64,000 nt of DNA from Leptospirales bacterium (lineage in GTDB: Bacteria; Spirochaetota; Leptospiria; Leptospirales; Leptonemataceae): positions 34,007 through 98,006 of the forward strand of contig JAIBBN010000012.1 of the NCBI GenBank assembly GCA_019694655.1, written 5' to 3'. The notes beneath the pieces are model-generated. The model worked only from the letters and a program-made list of their open reading frames with translations. It was not told the origin of the DNA and made no database searches. This document shows positions 52,024 to 60,919 of the stretch, in pieces. Made by a program: the position numbers and the translations under genes. Position 1 is the stretch's first letter. Each line of letters opens with the position of its first letter.

Positions 52024-53325
52024 TCAACCAGGAAGCGGAAGGCCAAGGTCAGTTAGTATATGACGATAAAGAAGATAAATTGCCAGGTGGGCGCTGTAGT
52101 GTCGGATACGGTCGCGATCGATGCCGATCTGCAGCACACGGCAGCTCGCGGCGATCTTGCCGCCAGCTGCGGCCAGATGCACCAGCCCGACTGGTTTTTC
52201 GGCGCTGCCGCCGTCGGGGCCAGCCACCCCGGTGATCGCTACGGAGTAATCGGCGTCCAGCGCCGCGCAGGCGCCTTGTGCCATGGCAATTGCACACTCC
52301 TCGCTGACCGCGCCCTTGCGTTCCAGAAGCGCGGGGTCGACTTGCAGCCGATGGATCTTCACCTCATTGTGGTAGGCGACAATGGCCCCGCGCATATAGG
52401 CTGAAGCGCCGGGCAAATCGGTCAGAAGCTTGGAGGCCAGTCCGCCGGTGCAGGACTCCGCTGTGGCAATGGAAAAGCCGCGCTCGCGCGCCAGGCGGTG
52501 TAGCAGATGTTCAGCAAGCTCTGGCGAATAACTATCCGGCCATTCCTGCTGTGCTGCAGCCCCAAAAGACTTGAGCAGTGCTGTATCGGCGGTCTGGAAG
52601 AAAGCTTTCAGACGCCCTGCTTCCGCGGTAACACCCCAGACAAAATCGGCGGGCAGCAGATGGCGCGGAAAGAGCGCGGCTTCTGTCGACGCATTGCGAC
52701 CCATTCCAAAGAATCGCGCCTGAAATGTGGACTCGCCCAGGCCGTAGACATAGAAAGAACGACGCAAGATTCCCGTTTGTGGATAACGCTCCTCCAACCA
52801 GGGCAGGAGTTCAGTTTCGAGGATCAGCTCCATCTCCTGAGGTACGCCAGGCATGGCAGCGATCCAGCGCTGCTGATCGCCCACGTTCACAGTCAGGCGT
52901 ACGCCCGGCGCCAGCCCGCGTTCGTTTTTCAATACCGCATGACCTTTGAGCACGCGCGCCTGGCGTCGCGCATGCTCCAGCTTGATTCGATTCGGGTAGC
53001 GACGCGCCAGCAGCTCCAGCTTGCGTAGCGCTCCGGGATCTTCTGCGGTTTCGGCTTTGCTCAGCGCAGAGAGCGTATCGATCGTGTAGTCGTCCTCCGT
53101 AGGTCCAAGGCCGCCGGTCATGATGATGCCATCAATTTCAGGTCGCTGCAGGGTATGCTCGATTTCGCGGTAAAGAATCCCTGCATCATCGGGCAGCGTG
53201 CCGAGACCGGCTACATTGAACCCGCGCTCGGCAAGAGCGCGTGCAATGTGCGGCGCATTGCTATCGATTGATCGACCGGAGCTCAGTTCCGTACCGGTGG
53301 AAAGCACATAGATGGATGCCCGCAT
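52024..53325 (-). CDS. cinA: CinA: nicotinamide-nucleotide amidohydrolase / damage-inducible protein
   Basis: About 433 residues from the ATG at 53325. The N-terminal MoCF/COG1058 domain begins ASIYVLSTGTELSSGRSIDSN and has the IIMTGGLGPTEDDYT loop, as in ADP-ribose pyrophosphatase-type CinA. The C-terminal PncC domain holds TAESCTGGLASKLLTDLPGAS, YHNEVKIHRLQV and VAITGVAGPDGGSAEKPVG, which deamidates nicotinamide mononucleotide to recycle NAD. Both domains are complete. It lies 79 bases downstream of the HGSNAT-like gene stop in the same minus-strand run. Confidence 0.94.
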   Translation of the reverse strand: MRASIYVLSTGTELSSGRSIDSNAPHIARALAERGFNVAGLGTLPDDAGILYREIEHTLQRPEIDGIIMTGGLGPTEDDYTIDTLSALSKAETAEDPGALRKLELLARRYPNRIKLEHARRQARVLKGHAVLKNERGLAPGVRLTVNVGDQQRWIAAMPGVPQEMELILETELLPWLEERYPQTGILRRSFYVYGLGESTFQARFFGMGRNASTEAALFPRHLLPADFVWGVTAEAGRLKAFFQTADTALLKSFGAAAQQEWPDSYSPELAEHLLHRLARERGFSIATAESCTGGLASKLLTDLPGASAYMRGAIVAYHNEVKIHRLQVDPALLERKGAVSEECAIAMAQGACAALDADYSVAITGVAGPDGGSAEKPVGLVHLAAAGGKIAASCRVLQIGIDRDRIRHYSAHLAIYLLYRHILTDLGLPLPG

Positions 53326-53409
53326 CAGTCCACCTGCGGGCGAGGCGCCCTCCATGACCAGCGAGAAGCGGCAAGGGTACGGGCAAGGAGTACGACGAGC
53401 GCTCCAGGA

Positions 53410-54516
53410 CTACAGGCGCAGATAGAGCCCGCGGCGTTGCAGAAAAATGGCGCCCAGCGCAAATGGCAGAATAAAACAAATCGCCCAGATCAGCGAGCTC
53501 AGCCGCGGATCCCATCGCCCATCCAGAGCGCTCAGCATTGCCTGCAGCGCTTTGTAGGACTGCGCCTGGAGCGATGCCGCGCCGGGACCCGGGAATCGAC
53601 TGAGCAATCGTTCCGCCAGCGAGCTGAGCAAGAAGAGCGAAAGCGCATTCCGGCCGGCGGCGCTCAAGAGCGATACTCCGCTTCCGTTCGCTGTCAATGG
53701 CAGCAGCAGTAGCGCCGCGCATCCAGCAGTGCACAGAGCAAAGGACGCAGTCCAGAGCGACTTGTTCAAGGGCAGCCAGCAGGTCCACAGCAGTCCGGTC
53801 GCCGTCAGGCCAATGCCCAGTAAGCCAGGATCGACCAGCGATTGTCGGACGCGATACAGCTGGGCCGTCGCAAGTCCGCAAAGCGCCGTTGCGAGCGCTG
53901 TTATACTGGAAAGGACGCCCTCCGGGTCGTAGCTCTTACTCCAGAGCCAGAGATGCGTTCCAAGTATCTGGCGGTCGAGCCACGCCGATAGACTGTGTTC
54001 CGGACTGAGGTTGGGCGGCCCGTATCCTGGTACAGGAACAAAACTCAGCAACAGGCTGTGCAAAAGACACAGGGCCAGCGCCAGCAAAAGATTGCCGCGC
54101 CACATAAAGCTTTGTCCGGCGAAGGTCGTAAGCAAGGTGACAATCGCAATTCGCTGCAGGACGCCCATGAAGCGTAGCGTGCCAAATTCAAAATCAGGAA
54201 TTGCATTGAGCAACAGGCCAATGCCAAAGAGCAGCAGGCTGCGCAGCAATGCCCGACGAACTGGATGGGAGCGTTGCTTTGCTGGATCTTCCTGTTTGCG
54301 AAGCATGCAGGCGATCGATGCGCCGGCGGCAAAAAGAAAGAAAGGAAATACAAGATCGGCGCCAAGCAACCCATTCCAGCGAGCATGTTGCAAGGCCGGA
54401 TAGCTGTGCGCCCAGCTGCCCGGGTTGTTCACCAGCAGCATGCCCAGAACAGCCAGGCCGCGCAGTCGATCCAGAGCCGTCCAACGACTGCCGGCGCCAG
54501 CGGCGACGCTGCTCAT
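53410..54516 (-). CDS. HGSNAT-like membrane acyltransferase (DUF5009/DUF1624)
   Basis: A 368-residue polytopic protein with about 10 helices. RWTALDRLRGLAVLGMLLVN and WNGLLGADLVFPFFLFAAGASIA are the N-terminal blocks of the bacterial relatives of heparan-alpha-glucosaminide N-acetyltransferase, followed by FGTLRFMGVLQRIAIVTLL and KSYDPEGVLSSITALATALCG. By analogy it moves an acetyl group across the membrane onto a sugar, perhaps of an envelope glycan. Its start overlaps the plsC stop (ATGA), suggesting that both belong to an envelope-lipid operon. Confidence 0.85.
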   Translation of the reverse strand: MSSVAAGAGSRWTALDRLRGLAVLGMLLVNNPGSWAHSYPALQHARWNGLLGADLVFPFFLFAAGASIACMLRKQEDPAKQRSHPVRRALLRSLLLFGIGLLLNAIPDFEFGTLRFMGVLQRIAIVTLLTTFAGQSFMWRGNLLLALALCLLHSLLLSFVPVPGYGPPNLSPEHSLSAWLDRQILGTHLWLWSKSYDPEGVLSSITALATALCGLATAQLYRVRQSLVDPGLLGIGLTATGLLWTCWLPLNKSLWTASFALCTAGCAALLLLPLTANGSGVSLLSAAGRNALSLFLLSSLAERLLSRFPGPGAASLQAQSYKALQAMLSALDGRWDPRLSSLIWAICFILPFALGAIFLQRRGLYLRL

Positions 54517-55256
54517 GTGCGGGCGGCGATCATCTTCTCGTGCTCACTGCGGATCAGGTCTTCCACCATTTCGGTCAACTGGTCGACATTGAGATCGACA
54601 AAACGTTCCGGGGGGATTTCTGCCAGATAGCGAAAACGGATACGGTGCACGCCGCGCAGTACCAGTCCCTTTTTGGGCAGCGCTTCTGCGGAACCATCGA
54701 TGACGATGGGAAGGATGGGCGCTCCGGTCCGCTTGGCCAGCTCGAAGGCCCCGCGTTTGAATTTGCTGACCCTTCCATTGGCGGCGCGGGAGCCTTCCGG
54801 GAAAATGTAAACGGAGCTGCCCTGCGCCAGGGTTCGCTCGCAATCCTGCAACATCCTGGCGTTGCTACGGTTGCTGCCGCGCGTCAATTGAATATAGCGA
54901 TTGAGGCGCATATTCCAGCCGACAAAGGGAATCTTAAAATTCTCGGCCTTGGATACCCATTTGAAGTGCAGGAAGGAGCGAAAAGCCGCGGGAATGTCGA
55001 CAAGCGAAAGATGATTGGAAACAATGATTCGCGCGCCGTCGCGTCGTAAGTGTTCTTTGCCCTCAAAGCGGACGCTCCACTGGGGATTGGGCCAGGTAAA
55101 CCAGGAGGCCCAGAAACAGGTGAACTTGTGGAGCAGAAAAAGTCGTCGATCAAAGAGAACCGTCAAAAGCCAGATCAGAACGGCGATGGGAAACATGGCG
55201 ATGCAAAGGATGCCGATGAAGAGCCAGAAAAATACCGAGCCAATTCGTGCAAACAT
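54513..55256 (-). CDS. plsC: 1-acyl-sn-glycerol-3-phosphate acyltransferase family protein
   Basis: A 247-residue protein from the ATG at 55256. An N-terminal hydrophobic region (VFFWLFIGILCIAMFPIAVL) anchors it. The acyltransferase motifs follow in order: I, VSNHLSLVDIP (H-x4-D); II, LNRYIQLTRGSNRSN; III, VYIFPEGSRAANG; IV, GAPILPIVIDGS. It transfers an acyl chain to lysophosphatidic acid or a related acceptor; several paralogues are common in spirochaetes. It is the first gene of the pair with the HGSNAT-like gene, coupled by an ATGA overlap. Confidence 0.88.
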   Translation of the reverse strand: MFARIGSVFFWLFIGILCIAMFPIAVLIWLLTVLFDRRLFLLHKFTCFWASWFTWPNPQWSVRFEGKEHLRRDGARIIVSNHLSLVDIPAAFRSFLHFKWVSKAENFKIPFVGWNMRLNRYIQLTRGSNRSNARMLQDCERTLAQGSSVYIFPEGSRAANGRVSKFKRGAFELAKRTGAPILPIVIDGSAEALPKKGLVLRGVHRIRFRYLAEIPPERFVDLNVDQLTEMVEDLIRSEHEKMIAART

Positions 55257-55321
55257 CAGCGCCGATTGAAGCTGGCAGGTGCAGCAAGCAGGCAAGCCCG
55301 ATTTTCAATATTGACGGAGCG

Positions 55322-56806
55322 TCAGTCCGCCGCTTGCTTCCGTTGGTCCTGAAGCTTCGCTGCTCGGGCCAGCGTGCGCACTGCCAGGTCGATTTGCTCT
55401 TCGCTGTACGGCGCGAAGCCAAGCATCAGTCCGCGCTCAATGCCGCCGCCTGGAGCACGCAGGCGGCGATTTTGTGGCAGCAGGTAATCGGAAAAGGCCG
55501 GAACAAAGACGCCCAGCCGGGCGGCGGCTTCGGCCAGGGCGCGGTCGCTCTTTTCTGGCCGCAGGGCGAAGGAAACAAACATGGCGCTATCGCAGGGCAA
55601 GACCTCGCCAAGGTCAGAAAGATGCCTCTGGCAGGCCTGCAGCAGCGTGTCGCGCCGCCGCCGATAGCTTTCGCGCATTCGACGAATGTGGCGATGGTAG
55701 GCGCCGCGGCGAAAATATTCGGCAAGAGCGGCCTGTGGCAGAATAGCGCTGTGTCGATCGCAAAGGGCGCGTGCGCTGGCAAAGGCCTCCGCCAGTTTTT
55801 CCGGAACTGCAAGAAAGCCGAGGCGTAGCCCGGGGAAAAGCGATTTGGATAGCGTGCCTAGATAAAGCACTCTGCCATATGGATCAAGTCCCTGCATCGA
55901 AGGCAGCGGCCGTCCGGCGTACTGATAGTCGCTGTCGTAGTCATCCTCCAGGATCAGAAAATCGTACTCGTGCGCCAGTCGGATCAATTCCAGGCGTCGC
56001 TCCAGAGCGAGGGTGACGCCCGTGGGAAACTGGTGCGACGGCGTAAGGTAGAGCAGCCGCAGCCGCTGGCGGCGCAGACGTCGTCGCAGGCTCTCGACGT
56101 CGATGCCCTCCCGGTCCACAGCAATGCCCTGGACCTTTGCGCCTGCCGCGGAGAACGCCGCAAGTGCGCCGCGGTAGCCGGGATTCTCCATGATGGCGAG
56201 GTCGCCCGGGTCCAGCAACAGCCGCGCACAGAGATCCAGGCTTTGTTGAGAACCACTTACGATCAAGAGCTGCGCCGCCCTGGCCTTTACGCCGCGGGCC
56301 AGTGCAAGGTGCGCTGAGAGCGCCTGGCGCAAGGGCAAATAGCCGGCAGGATCGGCGTAGCCGAACTCGCGCCGCGGCAGGATGCGAGCAGCGCGCAACT
56401 GCAGCTTTGCCAGCTCTTCGGCGGGCGCCTGGGCGAGATCGGGCGAGCCCGGCATCAGCGGCTGCAGGCGCTGACCGGGCAGGTTGCGGGTAATCGGAAT
56501 CGATGCCAGCTGCGCGCCGCGCCTGGAAAGGGCTGCAGCCGACGGCGATAGTGCGCCCTGCGCTGCACCCAGGAAAAGGCCATCGCTGACGAAGACGCCG
56601 GAAGCGGCGCGGCTGTTTACGTAGCCTTCGGCCTCGAGTTGCCCGTAGGCGCCGAGTACGGTATTGCGCGAGATGCCGTTCTGTCTGGCCAGACTGCGCG
56701 CTCCTGGCAGTCGTGCGCCCGCTGCAAGCTCGCCGTTGAGAATTGAATTGCGCAGCCGGAGATAGATCTGCCGTTGCAGGCCCTCGGAACGAGTCATCGT
56801 GTCCAT
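55322..56806 (-). CDS. MocR/PdxR-type regulator (GntR helix-turn-helix plus aminotransferase fold)
   Basis: About 494 residues from the ATG at 56806 (a second ATG at 56797). Residues about 10-75 form a GntR winged helix (LRNSILNGELAAGARLPGAR, SRNTVLGAYGQLEAEGYV). The rest is a type I aminotransferase-like effector domain with the PLP Lys in LYLGTLSKSLFPGLRLGFL and the blocks FILDDDYDSDYQY-like LILEDDYDSDYQYAGRPLP. MocR proteins respond to PLP or amino compounds and usually control the divergently transcribed neighbour. Here that is a flavin-binding protein gene, and a 13-bp inverted repeat lies between the two starts. Confidence 0.92.
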   Translation of the reverse strand: MDTMTRSEGLQRQIYLRLRNSILNGELAAGARLPGARSLARQNGISRNTVLGAYGQLEAEGYVNSRAASGVFVSDGLFLGAAQGALSPSAAALSRRGAQLASIPITRNLPGQRLQPLMPGSPDLAQAPAEELAKLQLRAARILPRREFGYADPAGYLPLRQALSAHLALARGVKARAAQLLIVSGSQQSLDLCARLLLDPGDLAIMENPGYRGALAAFSAAGAKVQGIAVDREGIDVESLRRRLRRQRLRLLYLTPSHQFPTGVTLALERRLELIRLAHEYDFLILEDDYDSDYQYAGRPLPSMQGLDPYGRVLYLGTLSKSLFPGLRLGFLAVPEKLAEAFASARALCDRHSAILPQAALAEYFRRGAYHRHIRRMRESYRRRRDTLLQACQRHLSDLGEVLPCDSAMFVSFALRPEKSDRALAEAAARLGVFVPAFSDYLLPQNRRLRAPGGGIERGLMLGFAPYSEEQIDLAVRTLARAAKLQDQRKQAAD

Positions 56807-56828
56807 GATCCAGCGAGCCCGGTCCCCC

Positions 56829-56879
56829 AAACTGGCGCCATGAAAATACTACATCTGGATCTGTGAATGGCGCCAGTTT
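56829..56879. promoter_or_regulatory. Perfect 13-bp inverted repeat, probable MocR operator
   Basis: AAACTGGCGCCAT (56829-56841) and ATGGCGCCAGTTT (56867-56879) are exact inverted copies. Each arm contains the palindrome TGGCGCCA (56833-56840 and 56868-56875), so the site can also be read as two 8-bp palindromes 35 bases apart. It fills the divergent intergenic region of the regulator and the flavin-binding gene. Confidence 0.75.
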
Positions 56880-56896
56880 TCGGCTATGATTCGCTC

Positions 56897-57574
56897 ATGA
56901 AAACAAGCTTCGCATCAGATCGAAACCGGGTGATCCGCCAGCCTTCCAGAGCCAGTTATGATCAACAGAGCCTCTACGCGGTGCTGGACAGCTCGGTGCT
57001 CTGCCACGTGGGATTTGTCGTCGACGGACAGGTGTTTGTTATTCCCACGGCCTATGCTCGCGACGGCGAGCGCCTCTTGCTGCATGGCTCGGCTGCCAGT
57101 CGCATGATGAAGCGATTGGCCGAGGGCGAACCTTGCTGTGTTACTGTCAGCCACCTCGATGGTTTCGTACTGGCCAAGTCGGCCTTCCACCATTCCGTGA
57201 ACTACCGATCGGCAGTCGTTTTCGGCAAGGCGATTGAACTCAGCGATCCTGTCCAAAAGGCAGAGGCTTTGCGGCTTTTTATGGAAAAGGTTACTCCGGG
57301 TCGCTGGCAGCTGACGCGCCCGCCGGCCGAGCAGGAGCTGCGCGCCACCTCCGTTCTCAGCGTGCAGATTGAGGACGCTTCGGTAAAGACCCGCTCCGGA
57401 GGGCCAATCGAAGACCCATCGGACCTCAGTCGTCAGGGGTGGAGCGGGGTCATTCCCATTCATTCGGCGGCAGGCTTGCCGCAAGCGGCGCCGGAAAGCG
57501 AGCCCGGCGCTGCGCCCCCGCCCTGGCGCTTTGACGACTTGCGTCCCATCGGTCAGGACGAAAGGGGCCATTGA
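56897..57574 (+). CDS. Pyridoxamine 5'-phosphate oxidase-related flavin-binding protein
   Basis: A 225-residue protein from the ATG at 56897. The split-barrel domain reads YAVLDSSVLCHVGFVVDGQV, FVIPTAYARDGERLLLHGSAAS and, later, HHSVNYRSAVVFGKAIELSD, the order of the PNPOx-related family of FMN or haem binders. A C-terminal helix region follows (KVTPGRWQLTRPPAEQELRA) and a Pro-rich tail. Divergent pairing with a MocR regulator is a common arrangement for this family and suggests a link to vitamin B6 or amine metabolism. The regulator's inverted repeat lies 17 bases upstream. Confidence 0.82.
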   Translation: MKTSFASDRNRVIRQPSRASYDQQSLYAVLDSSVLCHVGFVVDGQVFVIPTAYARDGERLLLHGSAASRMMKRLAEGEPCCVTVSHLDGFVLAKSAFHHSVNYRSAVVFGKAIELSDPVQKAEALRLFMEKVTPGRWQLTRPPAEQELRATSVLSVQIEDASVKTRSGGPIEDPSDLSRQGWSGVIPIHSAAGLPQAAPESEPGAAPPPWRFDDLRPIGQDERGH

Positions 57575-57657
57575 GCGCGGCCCCGGAGCGCCTGCGGCAT
57601 TCCAATGAGGCGCCTGGACTTGCTTGACCGTGGTCGCGACAGGCGAGATCCGGCGCG

Positions 57658-57843
57658 ATGCCCTATATCAGCGTTCGCGTCGCCGGAGCCTTGAGTGCCG
57701 AGCAGAAGCGCAAGATTGTCGCTCGCATCACTCAGGTGATGCAGGAAGAAGCAGGAAAGCCGCCCGAATCGACCTATATCGTAATCGATGAAGTCTCCAG
57801 AGATAACTGGGCAAAATCAGGCAAGATTCTTTCCGAAAGCTAA
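57658..57843 (+). CDS. 4-oxalocrotonate tautomerase family protein
   Basis: A 61-residue protein, the normal length of 4-OT. After removal of Met the catalytic Pro (PYISVRVAG) would be N-terminal. AEQKRKIVARITQVMQEEAG and ESTYIVIDEVSRDNWAKSGK complete the beta-alpha-beta unit; the Arg positions differ slightly from the Pseudomonas enzyme, so the substrate is open. It begins 83 bases after the flavin-binding protein gene and may be co-transcribed with it. Confidence 0.88.
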   Translation: MPYISVRVAGALSAEQKRKIVARITQVMQEEAGKPPESTYIVIDEVSRDNWAKSGKILSES

Positions 57844-57906
57844 GCGAGCGCAAGCGGTGCGCCGGAATCTGGTGGACCGTAGCGACGGAAGTTGTTCGCC
57901 TGCTTC

Positions 57907-58932
57907 ATGCGCAAATCGATCCGACTGGCCTGGCTCCTTACAATACTTCTCTTTTCGTTGCTCCTGCAGTGCTCCGCGGCGCTGCCGCCCGCGCCACAGA
58001 TGGAGTGTGCGCGAGTATCTACGGGACCTGGCCCGGAGGATATGGCCATCGATCGAAGCCAGCCGACGACCCGCATTCTGGTATCGAGCCACGACCGTCG
58101 CAGCTGGACGCCGCACGGCGAAATCTATGCCCTGGATCCGCATAGCGGCAGCAGTCGCATCTTAGCGCGTGAAGGCGAACCGGCTGGCTTTGTCCTGCGA
58201 CCCCACGGCATGGACATTCGCCCGGTCGCCGGCGGCGACGAACTGTACGTGATCAGTCATGGCGAGGAAATGGACGACGCCAACCACAGCATCGTGGTCT
58301 ATCGTATTGAGCCGGATAAGCTTATCTTCGTTAAACAATTGAAAAGCGAACTTCTGAACTCGCCGAATGATCTGTCCGTTGCGGCAGATGGGAGTCTGTA
58401 CGTCACCAATGATGCCGCCTCGCGCGGAAGCATGCTGGAAGCCATTCTGCGGCTCAAGCGCGCAAACGTTATCTACTATGATGGTCGCGATCAGTGGCGC
58501 GTTGCGGCCGCAGAGTTGGCCTTTCCCAATGGCATCCTGATTGATGGCGATACGCTTTACGTCTCCACCACGCGAGAAGATTCGCTCTACGCCTTTCCCC
58601 GGCAGGCGGATGGCAGCCTGGGTCAGCGTCGCCTCGTAGCGTCATTTAAGGGTCAGGATAACATCATGCGCGATGGAGACTGGCTCTATACTGCTGCGCA
58701 CCTCAGCGATCTTGGATTTATGCGGCACCGATCGGATGAAAGCGTTCCTTCGCCCAGCGTGATCTATCGCGTCAACCGTCGCAGTGGCGCCGTGGAAGCC
58801 GTCTTTGCCGATGACGGCAATGGAGTGAGCGCTGTGGCTACGGGCCTGGTGCTGGATGGAAAGCTCTACGTTTCTCCGGTTTTTCAGCCCTTTGTTTACG
58901 CCTGTCGCCTGCCGGCGACTTTCCAGCAGTAG
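57907..58932 (+). CDS. Paraoxonase/arylesterase-like beta-propeller lipoprotein
   Basis: A 341-residue protein from the ATG at 57907. The signal peptide ends LLLQC (probable lipobox). The six-bladed propeller shows paraoxonase-like blocks: GPEDMAIDRSQ, LRPHGMDIRPV, LLNSPNDLSVAADGSLYVTND and LAFPNGILIDGDTLYVSTT, where the Asn and Asp residues match calcium-binding positions of PON1/SMP-30 enzymes. Lactonase or esterase activity in the periplasm or at the surface is plausible. It follows the tautomerase gene by 63 bases. Confidence 0.82.
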   Translation: MRKSIRLAWLLTILLFSLLLQCSAALPPAPQMECARVSTGPGPEDMAIDRSQPTTRILVSSHDRRSWTPHGEIYALDPHSGSSRILAREGEPAGFVLRPHGMDIRPVAGGDELYVISHGEEMDDANHSIVVYRIEPDKLIFVKQLKSELLNSPNDLSVAADGSLYVTNDAASRGSMLEAILRLKRANVIYYDGRDQWRVAAAELAFPNGILIDGDTLYVSTTREDSLYAFPRQADGSLGQRRLVASFKGQDNIMRDGDWLYTAAHLSDLGFMRHRSDESVPSPSVIYRVNRRSGAVEAVFADDGNGVSAVATGLVLDGKLYVSPVFQPFVYACRLPATFQQ

Positions 58933-59012
58933 TTGCTCCGAAGGGGAGGACCTCGCCGCTTTTTCTTCGGAACGTACTTTTCCTCCGCTACGACTGGCGG
59001 CAGGAGGAAGCT

Positions 59013-59210
59013 ATGAACGAAGCGACAGAAGTGAATGCTGGCGAAAGCTGGCGAACCAGCTGCTGGGATCAGCCGGAGTTGCAGTGCCGGCTTGCAAATT
59101 GTGTGTCCAGTGCGGCGTGCCGCGCCAGCGGACGATGTGTGGCCCGATTGGCAGGAGAGGCAGCTGCAGAGCTCAGAGTTCCGCTAATTGGCGGGCGAAA
59201 TGCGGCTTAA
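59013..59210 (+). CDS. Small Cys-rich protein
   Basis: A 65-residue ATG frame with a strong Shine-Dalgarno sequence (AGGAGG, five bases before the ATG), the main reason to believe it. Five Cys lie close together (SCWDQPELQCRLANC, then SAACRASGRC), a spacing that could hold a metal or disulfides. There is no signal peptide. No family is recognised. It fills the gap between the paraoxonase-like gene and the convergent pirin gene. Confidence 0.55.
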   Translation: MNEATEVNAGESWRTSCWDQPELQCRLANCVSSAACRASGRCVARLAGEAAAELRVPLIGGRNAA

Positions 59211-59264
59211 ATTGTCCAGTGCGAAGAGCTTTGCTCAATCCGGCATACGGCGTCCCAGCCAGCG

Positions 59265-60311
59265 TTACGAATGAGCAGCGGCGCTGCCTGGAGCCCCGTC
59301 ATGCGGTCGTTCTGTTCGACCGTCCGCGTGACGGGCAAATCGCCGCTCTTCGTTTCCGTGAACGGGAGCATCATCCGCCCAGGGCCAACCGCCAAATCTG
59401 GTGCGCTCATAGTCGGCCATTGCCTGATAGATTTCTTGCTGCGTATTCATCACAAATGGGCCGTATTGCGCTACGGGCTCGCCAATCGGCCGTCCTTCCA
59501 GCAGGAGCAATTCAGCGCCGTCGCCGCTCTCGAGCAGGACCTCGCCTTCGCTTTTCAGCAGAAAGACGTGTGCGGCCTCAATGGCTTCTCCATCCAGCCT
59601 CAGCTGAGCTCCATTAAAAAAATACAGGGCGCGATTGAGGCCGGCAGCAGCGGACGGCAGGCGCCATCTGGCAGCCGGAGACATCTGGATCGTCAGGATC
59701 CGTACTTCGCTGTGGGCATGGGCAGCCCACGAATCTGGCGGCGGCTGCACGCCGCGTCCGCCGGGCAGAGCCCCCGCATAGACGGCGACTGTCGTTTTAC
59801 GTCCAGCAGCGTCGGCGAATTCAAGACGCGGAACAGATTCGCTCCAGTACATTGAAAAATAGGGCGCCGCCATCTTGTTTTCCCGGGGCAGATTGAGCCA
59901 GATCTGGAAAAGTTCAACCGGGTTGCGCTCATCGCGTCGTAGCAGCGGGAACATCTCAGAATGAACGATGCCTGAGCCAGCAGTCATCCATTGCACGTCG
60001 CCCCGGCCAAAACGTGCGGCAGCGCCCAGCGAATCGCTGTGATCAATCCAACCACGGCGTGCGATAGTAATCGTCTCAAATCCGCGGTGCGGATGCTGCG
60101 GAAAGCCGGGAGTCGACCGACCGTGGTACATGCTCCATCCATCCCTGGCGGAGAAATCGGCGCCGATATTGCGCCCGATCAGGGTGGCCCGTGGAGCAAA
60201 GCGCTCATCGCCCTCGGGATAATTATCATTGTGGTGCGCACAGAAAAGGAAAGGGTCCAACGTAGGCCAGGGAAAGGCAAGGGCTGCACGGTCCAGAATT
60301 GCCGAGGGCAT
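59265..60311 (-). CDS. Pirin family protein
   Basis: A 348-residue bicupin. The N-terminal cupin has the iron ligands in FPQHPHRGFETITI and the later VQWMTAGSGIVHSEMF, both near-identical to family consensus. The C-terminal cupin has DGEAIEAAHVFLLKSEGEV. The start MPSAILDRAALAFPWPTLDPF and the end region FVMNTQQEIYQAMADYERTRFG (pirin C-terminal helix) are typical; about 35 extra polar residues follow. Bacterial pirins range from quercetin dioxygenases to regulators of central metabolism, so the role is open. Confidence 0.9.
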   Translation of the reverse strand: MPSAILDRAALAFPWPTLDPFLFCAHHNDNYPEGDERFAPRATLIGRNIGADFSARDGWSMYHGRSTPGFPQHPHRGFETITIARRGWIDHSDSLGAAARFGRGDVQWMTAGSGIVHSEMFPLLRRDERNPVELFQIWLNLPRENKMAAPYFSMYWSESVPRLEFADAAGRKTTVAVYAGALPGGRGVQPPPDSWAAHAHSEVRILTIQMSPAARWRLPSAAAGLNRALYFFNGAQLRLDGEAIEAAHVFLLKSEGEVLLESGDGAELLLLEGRPIGEPVAQYGPFVMNTQQEIYQAMADYERTRFGGWPWADDAPVHGNEERRFARHADGRTERPHDGAPGSAAAHS

Positions 60312-60433
60312 AGCCCCAGCGTAGCTGCCCGTCGCCCTGACGTCCAGCCGCTTTGGACACTGAATCGAGGCTTGCCAGCTGAACGCGCCTGATTAGTTTG
60401 CGCCAGAATTTTGTCTGATGAGGGATAACGACT

Positions 60434-60919
60434 ATGGAAGCGGCGGAGACAAGGGTCTATCAGGTGCTGGCGGAATCCTGGCCATGGCATAAGCGTCGGA
60501 CGCTGCGCCGCTCGATTCTGGCGATGGCGATTGTTCTGGTGATCAGCATCGGATTCATCGCGCTAGTCTTCAGTCGATCTGCCAATATTGAAACTGGCGC
60601 CGTCATTTTTGTAGCAGTAGTCGGCGTGGTGTGCCTGTTGCCGGCGCTTGCCGGCGGGATTGCCTTTGGCCTCTACATTTCCAAATCAACCATGAAAGAA
60701 ATGCGCATCGAACTCAGCGCCAGCCAGCTTCGCTTTCGGATCAATTCCTTTGGCGGACCAGCTATTCGATTGGACCGGCTGCAATCAGTGACCACGCTTC
60801 CCGATGGCGCTCTAATGCTTCAGGCCAATCGCAAATTGGAGCTTCCGCCCTTTATCGAAAACAAAGAAGAGCTTCTTGCTACGCTGAAGGAAAAAGCGCG
60901 GCCGCGGTCGGCCGGCTAA
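60434..60919 (+). CDS. Small membrane protein with PH-like C-terminal domain
   Basis: A 161-residue protein with two hydrophobic helices (ILAMAIVLVISIGFIALVF; AVIFVAVVGVVCLLPALAGG) and then a cytoplasmic beta-rich tail of about 75 residues (MRIELSASQLRFRINSFGGP, IRLDRLQSVTTLPDGALML) resembling bacterial PH/YdbT-like domains. No family is firmly recognised. It is a single gene between divergent pirin and convergent holA. No promoter is obvious in the 122 bases upstream. Confidence 0.7.
   Translation: MEAAETRVYQVLAESWPWHKRRTLRRSILAMAIVLVISIGFIALVFSRSANIETGAVIFVAVVGVVCLLPALAGGIAFGLYISKSTMKEMRIELSASQLRFRINSFGGPAIRLDRLQSVTTLPDGALMLQANRKLELPPFIENKEELLATLKEKARPRSAG

Noticed and set aside
58937..58971. 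TCCGAAG/CTTCGGA stem after the paraoxonase-like gene
   Set aside because: The T-run lies inside the loop rather than after the stem, so it is not a normal terminator.
58856..59617. Plus-strand 253-codon frame running from the end of the paraoxonase-like gene across into the pirin gene
   Set aside because: It overlaps three better-supported genes, shows no domain and has the composition of a shadow frame.
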